A DNA stretch of 64,000 nucleotides from positions 111,525-175,524 of the forward strand of contig NZ_WUBI01000005.1 of the NCBI RefSeq assembly GCF_009807035.1, written 5' to 3'. Under the pieces are notes generated by a model. That model searched no databases and was not told the DNA's origin. It saw only the letters and a list, made by a program, of their open reading frames with translations. A program made the translations under genes and the position numbers. Each line of letters opens with the position of its first letter. The stretch's first letter is position 1. This DNA is from Paenibacillus dendrobii (GTDB lineage Bacteria > Bacillota > Bacilli > Paenibacillales > Paenibacillaceae). Shown here piece after piece: positions 35,275 to 43,177 of the stretch.

Positions 35275-36003
35275 ATGAACATCTACACATTCAAGCAGGA
35301 GGCCGATTTTGTCTCTACCGGAGCCAGCCTCATTGCAAGTTTGCTTCACACCAAACCGAGGTCCGTTCTCGGCCTTGCGACCGGCAGTTCCCCAATCGGA
35401 ATCTACCAGCGCCTGATTGAAATGAATCAACAAGGGCTTGTCAGCTTCTCCAAGGCGTCCAGCTATAATCTCGATGAATATGTAGGTCTGCCTGAAGGTC
35501 ATGCGGAGAGCTACCGCTACTTTATGAATGACAAACTCTTCAACCATATCGATATCAACATGGAAAATACGCATGTACCTGACGGCAATGCCGCCGATCT
35601 GGAAGACGAATGCAAACGGTATGACGCGATGCTGGAAGAAAACGGCCCAGTAGATCTGCAAATCCTCGGACTTGGACATAACGGGCATATCGGATTCAAT
35701 GAACCGGATGAAAGCCTCGCTGGCGGGACGCATGTCGTTGAGCTCCAGGAAAAAACACGTACCGCGAACGCACGCTTCTTCCCTTCTCTCGCCGATGTTC
35801 CTACGCAAGCAATTACGATGGGTGTCGGAAGCATTCTGAAAGCGAAGCAAATCCTGCTCCTTGTACGCGGCGAAGATAAGGCTGAAATCGTCAAACGTGC
35901 CCTGAAAGGACCGATCACGTCCCAATGCCCGGCATCCCTCTTGCAGTGTCACCCTAATGTTGTCGTATTACTGGATCAAGGAGCCGGGAGGTTATTATCA
36001 TGA
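35275..36003 (+). CDS. nagB: Glucosamine-6-phosphate deaminase
   Basis: This 242-residue enzyme converts glucosamine 6-phosphate to fructose 6-phosphate and ammonia. The signatures LGLATGSSPIGIYQRLIEM, YNLDEYVGLPEGHAESYRYFMN, LGLGHNGHIGFNEPDE (catalytic His/Glu) and TRTANARFF are intact. Length is typical for the short Bacillus type. A strong AAAGGAGG site precedes the ATG, and nagA overlaps its end by 4 bases. Confidence 0.97.
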   Translation: MNIYTFKQEADFVSTGASLIASLLHTKPRSVLGLATGSSPIGIYQRLIEMNQQGLVSFSKASSYNLDEYVGLPEGHAESYRYFMNDKLFNHIDINMENTHVPDGNAADLEDECKRYDAMLEENGPVDLQILGLGHNGHIGFNEPDESLAGGTHVVELQEKTRTANARFFPSLADVPTQAITMGVGSILKAKQILLLVRGEDKAEIVKRALKGPITSQCPASLLQCHPNVVVLLDQGAGRLLS

Positions 36004-37169
36004 GTGAAGTTTCAGGTCAATTGCTATACGGAAAAGTCGTTGTTCCGGGCGGTGTGATCGAGGAAGGCGTTGTCGCCATTCAAGACGGCACTATCGTCTA
36101 TGCAGGCGAGGCTCTGAATCTGCCGGAGCGCTGGCAGGAACTCAGCAGCAAGAAAACGGAAGGTTATATCGTACCGGGCTTTATCGATGTGCATGTTCAT
36201 GGAGGCAACGGCGAGGATTTCATGTATTCCGGCAAGGAGCAGCTTGATAAGATCACTTCCTTCCACTGCTCGCAAGGAACCACAGCCATGCTGGCTACGA
36301 CCATGACGGCGCCAAAAGCATCCATCGATAAAGTACTACAAGAAGTACATGACTACAAGCAGCAAGACATGCCTTACACCATCATCGAAGGCGTGCACAT
36401 GGAAGGACCTTTTATCAGCCCGAAATGGCCCGGTGCCCAAAATCCGGAGCATATCGTCAATCCGAACGTGGAATGGCTGGAAGCCTGGGAAAACCAATAT
36501 CCAGGACTGATTAAACAGGTTACGTTGGCCCCGGAACGTGAAGGCGCTCTGAATGCCATCGCCTGGATGGACGGGCATGGCATCAATGCCGCCCTCGGTC
36601 ATACCGATGCGTCCTACGAGGAAGTCGAAGCTGCGGTTGAGGCCGGACTTCGTCAGGGCGTTCATACGTTCAATGCCATGACGCCGCTCCATCACCGGAA
36701 ACCGGGTACAGCCGGGGCTGTCCTCAGCGATGACCGGATCCATGCCGAAATTATCGCAGACGGGATTCACGTGCATCCGGCGGCCATTTCCATCTTGGCT
36801 AAGCTGAAAACCAATGACAATCTCATTCTGATTACGGATGCCATGTCCGCTGCCGGCATGCCTGACGGCGATTACACGATCGGTGACCTGCCCGTACAGG
36901 TCAAAGACGGCATCGCCATGCTGAAAGGCGAATCGAACAGCCTTGCCGGAAGCACGTTGACCATGATCAAAGGCTTCCGCTACCTGGTCGAAACCGTTGG
37001 CTTGAGCGTAGAACACGCTTCCCGCGTTGCCAGTTACAATCCAGCTAAGCGCCTTCGTATCGAAGACCGTACAGGGTCTCTGGAGGCAGGCAAGCAAGCC
37101 GATGTTCTTATGCTGGACGACAGCCTGAACATTCAGGGTGTATGGGTACGCGGACGGCAAGTATATTAA
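36000..37169 (+). CDS. nagA: N-acetylglucosamine-6-phosphate deacetylase
   Basis: This 389-residue amidohydrolase removes the acetyl group from N-acetylglucosamine 6-phosphate, giving the NagB substrate. Motifs: GFIDVHVHGGNGEDFM (metal-binding His pair), EGVHMEGPFISPKWPGAQN (metal Glu), ALGHTDASYEE, THTFNAMTPLHHRKPG-type (VHTFNAM) and ITDAMSAAGMPDG with the catalytic Asp. Start overlaps nagB (ATGA). Together nagB and nagA feed amino sugars from wall turnover or chitin into glycolysis. Confidence 0.97.
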   Translation: MSEVSGQLLYGKVVVPGGVIEEGVVAIQDGTIVYAGEALNLPERWQELSSKKTEGYIVPGFIDVHVHGGNGEDFMYSGKEQLDKITSFHCSQGTTAMLATTMTAPKASIDKVLQEVHDYKQQDMPYTIIEGVHMEGPFISPKWPGAQNPEHIVNPNVEWLEAWENQYPGLIKQVTLAPEREGALNAIAWMDGHGINAALGHTDASYEEVEAAVEAGLRQGVHTFNAMTPLHHRKPGTAGAVLSDDRIHAEIIADGIHVHPAAISILAKLKTNDNLILITDAMSAAGMPDGDYTIGDLPVQVKDGIAMLKGESNSLAGSTLTMIKGFRYLVETVGLSVEHASRVASYNPAKRLRIEDRTGSLEAGKQADVLMLDDSLNIQGVWVRGRQVY

Positions 37170-37193
37170 GATCTTATTGACTAAAAACATGAC

Positions 37194-37234
37194 AAAAAAG
37201 CAGCCGCGGTTAATAACGCGAAGCTGCTTTTTGT
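37194..37234 (+). terminator. Terminator of the nag operon
   Basis: The stem AAAAAGCAGC...GCTGCTTTTT contains an inner CGCG/CGCG pair and is followed by GTTTTTTAC. It may also serve the convergent YhcN-like gene. Confidence 0.88.
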
Positions 37235-37237
37235 TTT

Positions 37238-38287
37238 TTACTGCATCATATGCCGACCGGCCGGTGTCTTGCCAAGCGGCGCGGTTGGCGTGTTCCCCAT
37301 CGGGGTTACGCGGTTGGTGTTGTTGATATTATTGGTATTCACATTGTGGTCCGTGCCTGTGTGCATCGGGAAAATCCGTTCAAACATGGTCGAAAGCTCG
37401 GACATCATGCCCCCGATCGGATGACCGTTTTTCACATCGGTTGCATAATTGCTGACACGTTGGACAAAATCAGGATTAGCAGACACATAAACATTGGTAA
37501 TGTTCGGGTCGGCTTTTTTGATAACATCGCTGATTTTTTTCTTGATGTCTGCACTCATATTATCCTGAGCGGCATTATGGTCGGAGAGGGTCTCGTTCGT
37601 ACCAGATGTTCCTGGCGTTGTGGCATTGAATCCGTTGCTCTTCGTGATGGGTTCGCCTGAGCTGGTCGTATAGCCATGAATCCGGTCTCCGTTACCTGTG
37701 CTCAGAGTCCCCATTCCCGTGCCCGTCGTGCCTGTTCCGTTTCCGGTTGCATCACGCATCATGCCGTAGCTCCCGGTTCCCATCGTACCGTAAAGGCCGC
37801 GATTGTTCGTACTCATCGAACCATTGCTGGTGCTGTTATTGTTAAAGCTGCTGTTGTTCATCGTTCCAAAGCTGCTGCTGCGGAAATTGCCATTGGTACC
37901 ATTGATGCTTTTGGTACCCATATGCCCTTTCGTAGCACCATCCTCCAAGGAGACAGCCACATAAGCACTGTTGCCGCCGTGCAGCACATTGGCCGTACGC
38001 ACTTCCTTCAAGGCGGCCACTTTATCCGCCAACTCCTGGGAAGAAGTTAAATTACGTACATTATGTCCCGTACCGTCCGTATTGTAGGTTGATAAACGGT
38101 CTCCTCCATCTCTCAGGGAGTTGACGTTAAGCCGTCCATTCATTCCGTTCAGTCCCCGGGCATCATGGACATTTTTAGTGCGGACATTGGTATTGGCTGG
38201 CTCTTTCGTGGTACAGCCTGTCACACCGGCTACACTTGCAAGCAGGGCGGCGGATATGGAAAGACTAATCGCTTTGGATCGCATCAT
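37238..38287 (-). CDS. YhcN/YlaJ-family sporulation lipoprotein
   Basis: This 349-residue lipoprotein has the lipobox SVAGVTGC (Cys near 25). The folded YhcN/YlaJ parts are visible as LADKVAALKEVRTANVLHGGNSAYVAVSLED and the C-terminal KKKISDVIKKADPNITNVYVSANPDFVQRVSNYATDVKNG. Between them is a long low-complexity insert rich in Gly, Thr, Asn, Ser and Met (about residues 120-225). YhcN-like proteins are spore membrane lipoproteins. The insert makes it much longer than the usual 190-220 residues. Confidence 0.9.
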   Translation of the reverse strand: MMRSKAISLSISAALLASVAGVTGCTTKEPANTNVRTKNVHDARGLNGMNGRLNVNSLRDGGDRLSTYNTDGTGHNVRNLTSSQELADKVAALKEVRTANVLHGGNSAYVAVSLEDGATKGHMGTKSINGTNGNFRSSSFGTMNNSSFNNNSTSNGSMSTNNRGLYGTMGTGSYGMMRDATGNGTGTTGTGMGTLSTGNGDRIHGYTTSSGEPITKSNGFNATTPGTSGTNETLSDHNAAQDNMSADIKKKISDVIKKADPNITNVYVSANPDFVQRVSNYATDVKNGHPIGGMMSELSTMFERIFPMHTGTDHNVNTNNINNTNRVTPMGNTPTAPLGKTPAGRHMMQ

Positions 38288-38392
38288 AAGTTCATCCTCC
38301 GTTATGATTGAGATGTAGGAACACCTTTTAGGATGACCGTGCGATCATGGTGCTATGCTGAAAGGATTTGGCATCCCTCCTTCGGGCCCTTT

Positions 38393-38974
38393 TTAATGAG
38401 CCGAACTTGATGCTTTTAACCGGTCAATGTTCTTTTCCAGCTGTTGCACGCCATCTAATGGCACGGGATAAATCATGGATTCCCCCGCCGGAATGATCCA
38501 GAGCGTATCTGGCTCGTCCGGCTCGACCGCGATCTGATACACTTTGTCCCCATGATCCGGACCGCTAAAAATCGTGACCGTAGAATCGATGACTTCCGCT
38601 TTTAATGAAGAAGCCTTGCGGGATGAATCCGAACCTAGGGATAGCAGCGCGTTCATCTGCGACACAATCGTTTTAACCTGCTCCGTGGAAATCGGGCTTC
38701 CGTTTAAGGTCCATCTACTTCCCGTCCCTTCCTGTTCATCTGCACGCTTGAGCATCCATGAGGTCCTTTTTCCATCCCACTCAACGACGGTTACGTCCTT
38801 ATTAGCCCACACGATTTCTCCCTCTCCTGCTTGTTCGCTTGTATCCGAAGGTGTAGTCCCCGTGCTTTCCTCTCCAGGTGCCGCGGTTTGATACGGATGA
38901 AACACATAGGCCGCGCCGGCGATCAGTATCATGCATACGACTATAATGACGGCAGGTATCCATTTTTTCGCCAT
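38393..38974 (-). CDS. Membrane-anchored protein of unknown function
   Basis: This 193-residue protein has one N-terminal transmembrane segment (WIPAVIIVVCMILIAGAAYVF), a Thr/Ser/Glu-rich linker (residues 30-52) and a beta-rich extracytoplasmic domain with VTVVEWDGKRTSWMLKRAD and VTIFSGPDHGDKVYQIAVEPDEPDTLWI. The arrangement is somewhat like DUF4340-type proteins, but I would not assign it. It lies 105 bases upstream of the YhcN-like gene on the same strand. Confidence 0.65.
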   Translation of the reverse strand: MAKKWIPAVIIVVCMILIAGAAYVFHPYQTAAPGEESTGTTPSDTSEQAGEGEIVWANKDVTVVEWDGKRTSWMLKRADEQEGTGSRWTLNGSPISTEQVKTIVSQMNALLSLGSDSSRKASSLKAEVIDSTVTIFSGPDHGDKVYQIAVEPDEPDTLWIIPAGESMIYPVPLDGVQQLEKNIDRLKASSSAH

Positions 38975-39178
38975 GCTCTCTCCTCCTCCTTGCCTCTAAA
39001 TCAGCGGATCTCTATTAACATGTTACCCCGGTCGCCATCCTTTACTACCTTGTTTCTGCATAAATTCCGTGAAGCTAATGAAATCAAATAGGCAAATATG
39101 AAATAGGGGAATGCCTAATACCAATAAAACGCCTGCCACATAGGATAGATTATGACCCATCCCTCAGGAGGTAAAGAC

Positions 39179-40102
39179 ATGAAAACGGTGGTGGTAACAG
39201 GCGGGGCCGGATTTATTGGGTCTCATCTCGTGCAAAAATTAATTGAAGCAAAGCATCAAGTCCATGTCATCGATAATCTTTCCACCGGCTCGTCCGCAAG
39301 GGTTCATCCCGCAGCGGTTCTGCATGTGGAAGATATACGGAGTCCGGCAGCCCTGCAAACGATTCTTGCCGTCAAGCCGGATACGATATTCCATCTGGCG
39401 GCCCAGGCCGATGTCCAGCAGTCCATTCGTGACCCGCTGCAGGACATGGAGCATAACGTGAAGGGCACTTTAAACATGCTTGAGGGCTGCCGTCAGGGCG
39501 GCGTTCGTAAATTCATTTTCGCCTCGACTTCGGGTGTCTATGGCAATCTTGAAACAGATGTGCTGAAGGAAACCGATCCTGCTATGCCAATTTCTTTTTA
39601 TGGCTTGTCCAAGTATGCGGCAGAGCATTATATTCGCCTTTACGGGCAATTGTTTGATGTAGAATGGATGGTCCTTCGTTTTGCCAATGTGTATGGACCC
39701 GGCCAAACTTCCAAAGGCGAAGGCGGGGTCGTTTCGATTTTCATGAATCAGCTCCGGCAGGATCTCCCGTTAACCATCAATGGCGACGGAGAGCAAACCC
39801 GGGATTTTATTTATGTAAAAGACGTGGTATCCGCCCTACATGCCGCGCAGGCATCGGGAAACCGTGACATTCTTCATGTAAGCACCGGAACCTCCACTTC
39901 GGTGAACCGGCTTGTCGCCCTTCTCGGTCAATTTCAAGGCAAGGAGATTCGGACTACGAATCGTTCTGACAGGGCAGGGGATATTCGCAACAGCTGTTTA
40001 TCAAACGACCGCATCCGCGGCCGATTAGAATGGAAACCGGACTTCCGTATTGAAGAAGGCTTAAAGGAAACTTATCTTCATTTCATGCAACAAGGCTCGT
40101 GA
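39179..40102 (+). CDS. NAD-dependent epimerase (UDP-glucose 4-epimerase-like, extended SDR)
   Basis: This 307-residue extended short-chain dehydrogenase has the Rossmann motif VTGGAGFIGSHLVQKL at the N-terminus, the catalytic FASTSGVYG and YGLSKYAAEHY (Y-x-x-x-K), and the substrate-binding VYGPGQ and NGDGEQTRDFIYVKDV. This set fits GalE-like UDP-hexose 4-epimerases. The exact sugar is unknown. The ATG at 39179 has AGGAGGTAAAG upstream. It lies next to the glycosylation locus but on the opposite strand. Confidence 0.88.
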   Translation: MKTVVVTGGAGFIGSHLVQKLIEAKHQVHVIDNLSTGSSARVHPAAVLHVEDIRSPAALQTILAVKPDTIFHLAAQADVQQSIRDPLQDMEHNVKGTLNMLEGCRQGGVRKFIFASTSGVYGNLETDVLKETDPAMPISFYGLSKYAAEHYIRLYGQLFDVEWMVLRFANVYGPGQTSKGEGGVVSIFMNQLRQDLPLTINGDGEQTRDFIYVKDVVSALHAAQASGNRDILHVSTGTSTSVNRLVALLGQFQGKEIRTTNRSDRAGDIRNSCLSNDRIRGRLEWKPDFRIEEGLKETYLHFMQQGS

Positions 40103-40121
40103 GCACCGGGTAACGTTTAAG

Positions 40122-40164
40122 AAAGTGGCCGATTCCTCAAGCGCGAACCCGGATCGGCCACTTT
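40122..40164. terminator. Bidirectional terminator
   Basis: The 12 bp stem AAAGTGGCCGAT/ATCGGCCACTTT lies between convergent genes, with T-rich exits on both strands. Confidence 0.85.
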
Positions 40165-40173
40165 TCCCTGAAT

Positions 40174-40560
40174 TTACGCCGGGGAGTACACGCTTCCTTC
40201 CAACGCGTAAGCAACGAGCCGGGCTTTCTGCTCGGTGGATTTTACTGTTAGAAAAAAGTGACGCATGCCGCTGTCCGCAATCAGCGTATAGTTTTCTTTG
40301 GTACGTGCTTTGGCATAACAGGTTTCAAGCGTCCAATAAATAACGGGTCCGTCTGCAGCACCCTTTCTCAGAAAGAACTCAAGCTCCCCGAGATCGCACA
40401 ACGGCTTGAGCCAGGATACATCAATCGCCAAAACAATCCGGTCACCCTCCGCTACTCCTTCCAGCGTAACCGAGGTCAACACAATCTCATCTGCCCCTAC
40501 GACGAATGAGTCAAACGTACCTGCTGCGGCTTCCTGCTTGATTCTGTACTTGAGTGTCAT
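40174..40560 (-). CDS. Hypothetical beta-rich protein of the surface glycosylation locus
   Basis: This 128-residue soluble protein begins TLKYRIKQEAAAGTFDSFVVGADEIVLTSVTLEGVAEGD and continues with alternating short strands, which suggests a beta-sandwich. It has no signal peptide or cysteine cluster (two Cys only). The start at 40560 is preceded by GGGAGGAGACG. It is 17 bases downstream of a GT4 gene and probably in its operon. It could be a small spore-surface component like the other strand-rich proteins at 41664 and 44570. I do not recognise a family. Confidence 0.65.
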   Translation of the reverse strand: MTLKYRIKQEAAAGTFDSFVVGADEIVLTSVTLEGVAEGDRIVLAIDVSWLKPLCDLGELEFFLRKGAADGPVIYWTLETCYAKARTKENYTLIADSGMRHFFLTVKSTEQKARLVAYALEGSVYSPA

Positions 40561-40577
40561 CGTCCTCGTCTCCTCCC

Positions 40578-41639
40578 TTAAATTTGATTCAGCATTTGGA
40601 TGAAGCTTACGCAATAGACGTGAGGGTTAAATTCGGTTTGCAGCATCCTCAGCGCATTGTGACGGATGTTTTCCCTTTGTGTTGTATTAAGTATCAAATC
40701 CAGTGCTTCCTGAACCGCCTGCGCAATATTGCCAAGCATATAATTTTTGCCTGTCTCGTTATGACGGATGCACAAAGCCACGCCATCCGAATTCGTTGCG
40801 AGCACGGGGCATCTGCAGCTTATGGCTTCCAGGACGGATAGAGGCCCCCCTTCGACCTTGGATGTGGAGCACATGAAACCTCCCGAATCGCCGATGAGCG
40901 AATAAAAATACTGCATCTGGACATTTGCCACGTTGGAGCGGAGAGTCAGTCTTTGCCGCAATCCCAGATTATCGACCATATGCTCATACTGCTCCCGTTC
41001 ACAGGGATCCGACAAATTGGGGTCCTCGAACATCCACATCTCCAAATTCGGAATGTAATAGGCAAGCTGATGGCCGATAAGGAGAAACTCTCTCCAGTTT
41101 TTGTTGTCCTCCATCCGTCCAAGCCAGGCGATGATCGGCTGCTCCGGTTTGGCGCCAGGACGATACGTGAAGGCTTCGGAATCAAAGCAGTTTGGAAAAT
41201 GGAACTGGGGAATGTGAGAATACAACTCCTGAAACAATGCGGCGATATGGGGCGTGCAGGGATTGAGAAGCGCGTTGGCATAGCTGTTGACATACGGCAT
41301 GGCTTCTGTAAGCTGCTTTCTGGCATTTTCCTTTGAGCCATAGCCTTGAATTTCCAAGACCAGTTTTCCCGTATAGCCGAGTTGTCTGAACCTTGGAAAG
41401 CTCATATGGTCTGTTGTAACGACGATAACATCGTACTGGCCGGCAGCCAGGATCCACCGGATCTCATCATCGTTATTCGTGATATACATTGGAACCCCGT
41501 CATTATTTTGCACGCCCGCCCCCCAATGGAAATAGAGGCAGGAAGCATGAATCCCGTATTTTTTAAGGGCTTTGCAGCGCAGCCGGTTCAGCGTATCCAT
41601 GCCTCCGCTCGGCACATAGAATACAAACAATACATTCAC
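40578..41639 (-). CDS. Glycosyltransferase (GT4-like, GT-B fold)
   Basis: This 353-residue cytoplasmic enzyme has an N-terminal half with FVFYVPSGGMDTLNRLRCKALKKYG (the G-G-x-x loop typical of GT-B folds). In the C-terminal half, PIIAWLGRMEDNKNWREFLLIG and the donor-binding STSKVEGGPLSVLEAISCRCPVLATNSDG (E-x7-E pattern) are visible. The start is a GTG at 41639, eight bases after GGGGAGG. It lies 24 bases downstream of the small gene at 41664. Confidence 0.87.
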   Translation of the reverse strand: MNVLFVFYVPSGGMDTLNRLRCKALKKYGIHASCLYFHWGAGVQNNDGVPMYITNNDDEIRWILAAGQYDVIVVTTDHMSFPRFRQLGYTGKLVLEIQGYGSKENARKQLTEAMPYVNSYANALLNPCTPHIAALFQELYSHIPQFHFPNCFDSEAFTYRPGAKPEQPIIAWLGRMEDNKNWREFLLIGHQLAYYIPNLEMWMFEDPNLSDPCEREQYEHMVDNLGLRQRLTLRSNVANVQMQYFYSLIGDSGGFMCSTSKVEGGPLSVLEAISCRCPVLATNSDGVALCIRHNETGKNYMLGNIAQAVQEALDLILNTTQRENIRHNALRMLQTEFNPHVYCVSFIQMLNQI

Positions 41640-41663
41640 GTCACATTCCTCCCCTACCTCCGT

Positions 41664-41999
41664 CTAAATCGAACGGATCGTATCCTCCTGCGTATATAAG
41701 GCAATCAGATTGCCATGATCGCGTACCCTTACGGTTACCCATGTATTCGCATATTGGTTCACATTCGTGACCAGAACAAGCTGAAAGGGCATATATCCCG
41801 TCATGATATCGTGAAGCGATACGCTATTGCCGGGACTTACATGGATTAGCTGTACATAAAAAAGTCCCTGGTTGCCGTAACCATGAACGAGCATCTCAAA
41901 GCCATCGCTTCCGCCATTGGTCACTTCAACGTCAAGGGATTCAATATAACGGCAGTCAATTGGGGCAAAGGGAGCTGCTTCGAGTCGTAATACGGACAT
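41664..41999 (-). CDS. Hypothetical small beta-rich protein, likely sporulation-expressed
   Basis: This 111-residue protein begins SVLRLEAAPFAPIDCRYIESLDVEVTNGGSDGFEMLVHGYG, with alternating hydrophobic strands throughout and no transmembrane segment. It resembles immunoglobulin- or jelly-roll-like packing, but no family is recognised. I chose the ATG at 41999 behind AGGAGGATGGG. A good sigma-K promoter candidate lies just upstream, making late mother-cell expression, and so a spore surface role, likely. It is first in an operon with a GT4 enzyme and a second small strand-rich protein. Confidence 0.7.
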   Translation of the reverse strand: MSVLRLEAAPFAPIDCRYIESLDVEVTNGGSDGFEMLVHGYGNQGLFYVQLIHVSPGNSVSLHDIMTGYMPFQLVLVTNVNQYANTWVTVRVRDHGNLIALYTQEDTIRSI

Positions 42000-42030
42000 A
42001 TCCCATCCTCCTGATATCAAGTCTTATCCC

Positions 42031-42056
42031 ATCGTATGTTTTTCCCTGTCAAGGGT
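42031..42056 (-). promoter_or_regulatory. Sigma-K-like promoter
   Basis: On the coding strand, AC, 16 bases, then CATACGATG agrees with the sigma-K consensus (AC-N16/17-CATA-N3-TA) except at the last base. It ends about 32 bases before the ATG at 41999. Confidence 0.6.
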
Positions 42057-42270
42057 AAGGGCGTATGGCTTTAGTCTCTAACCTAAATATGGTGACAGAA
42101 TAAACGGAGGTACAGGCGAACCCGGTACGGAACGCATCTACTATAAAATGAACTGACAATTTAATTTTGCTTCTACTCGAATTCTTTTTATCAGGGGAGT
42201 CATCACCCTTTATTTAGTTCAATTATAAATACCTGGTGACGTATTCAAATTAGTGAAGGGAAGGCTAATC

Positions 42271-42900
42271 ATGCGGATAACAGATCTAAAAGGAACCTAT
42301 GATGCGATCTTCAGCCTTGGAGATTTATGCCTGGCTTCCATGCAACTTGAAAAGTTTGATCTTAGGCCCTATGCCGGCCCGCTTGATTGGATGGCAACCT
42401 ATGATTTGGCCAACGTAAACCGTTTGCTCCGGAACCACTTCGCCAATTTTATGGACTACAACCATCTGATCGTCGAAAAACGGCTCAGTGACCAGCTGTA
42501 CCTGGTCAGGGAAACCTACTATGATTTCCTGTCTAACCATGACTTTTTTACGCACAACAACTTTCCTCCTTATCTGGCAGCTTATCCCGAAGTCAAAGCA
42601 AAGTATGACCGCCGGGTGCAGCGTTTCATGGAAAAAATGGCTACCGCGCGCAGCATTCTTTTCATCCGGACGGAAGGAACATTTGAACAGGCGCAGGAGC
42701 TGCAGCAAGTCTTATCCGGTCTTGTGGCTCATGACTTCAAAGTTCTGCTCATCAATCACACGACCGTCCCCCATATTGTGGAAGCAGACTGGCCGCTTGA
42801 GAAGGTATGCTCCATCCTGATGCCAAACGATGAGAAATGGGACGGAAACGACCATCTCTGGGCCGAAATACTAAGCGGAATTCATTTAAACGAGGGATAA
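42271..42900 (+). CDS. DUF1796 putative papain-like cysteine peptidase
   Basis: This 209-residue protein has the family signature YDAIFSLGDLCLASMQLEKFDLRPYAGPLDWM, in which the Cys would be the nucleophile, and IRTEGTFEQAQELQQVL and LLINHT further on. DUF1796 members are predicted papain-like peptidases and are often found next to glycosyltransferase and polysaccharide genes. No activity is proven. The start is the ATG at 42271 behind GGGAAGG. It is the only plus-strand gene inside the glycosylation locus. Confidence 0.85.
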   Translation: MRITDLKGTYDAIFSLGDLCLASMQLEKFDLRPYAGPLDWMATYDLANVNRLLRNHFANFMDYNHLIVEKRLSDQLYLVRETYYDFLSNHDFFTHNNFPPYLAAYPEVKAKYDRRVQRFMEKMATARSILFIRTEGTFEQAQELQQVLSGLVAHDFKVLLINHTTVPHIVEADWPLEKVCSILMPNDEKWDGNDHLWAEILSGIHLNEG

Positions 42901-42912
42901 CCATCTTATAGC

Positions 42913-42963
42913 AAAGGGGTCCAACCAGACAGCAGAAGATTCTGCTCACCGATGGACCCCTTT
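42913..42963. terminator. Bidirectional terminator with nested stem
   Basis: The outer stem AAAGGGGTCCA/TGGACCCCTTT encloses an inner AGCAGAA/TTCTGCT stem. It lies between convergent genes with T-rich exits. Confidence 0.85.
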
Positions 42964-42974
42964 TCTTCCAAGCT

Positions 42975-43142
42975 TCAATCAAAAGTCAAAACTTCCATAT
43001 CAGGAAGCAAATAATTCGGAGGCAATTGTTCGAATATCCGATTCCACGCCGCATAGTCCACCAACACATCGATATGTGAGGACTGTACGGCAAAGATACG
43101 GTTGTAAAGATCGCCAATAACCATATAAGGCTCTCCCGGCAA
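42975..43142 (-). CDS. Small protein of unknown function
   Basis: This short reading frame encodes 55 residues: PGEPYMVIGDLYNRIFAVQ at the start and LPPNYLLPDMEVLTFD at the end. The start is a TTG at 43142, eight bases after GGAGGG. The composition is protein-like: balanced hydrophobic and acidic residues and no rare runs. It lies 35 bases downstream of a GT4 gene and ends right before a terminator, so it is probably the last gene of that operon. No family is recognised. Confidence 0.55.
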   Translation of the reverse strand: MPGEPYMVIGDLYNRIFAVQSSHIDVLVDYAAWNRIFEQLPPNYLLPDMEVLTFD

Positions 43143-43177
43143 GGCTACATCCCTCCTCAGCTATAAAGTTCGGCGAC

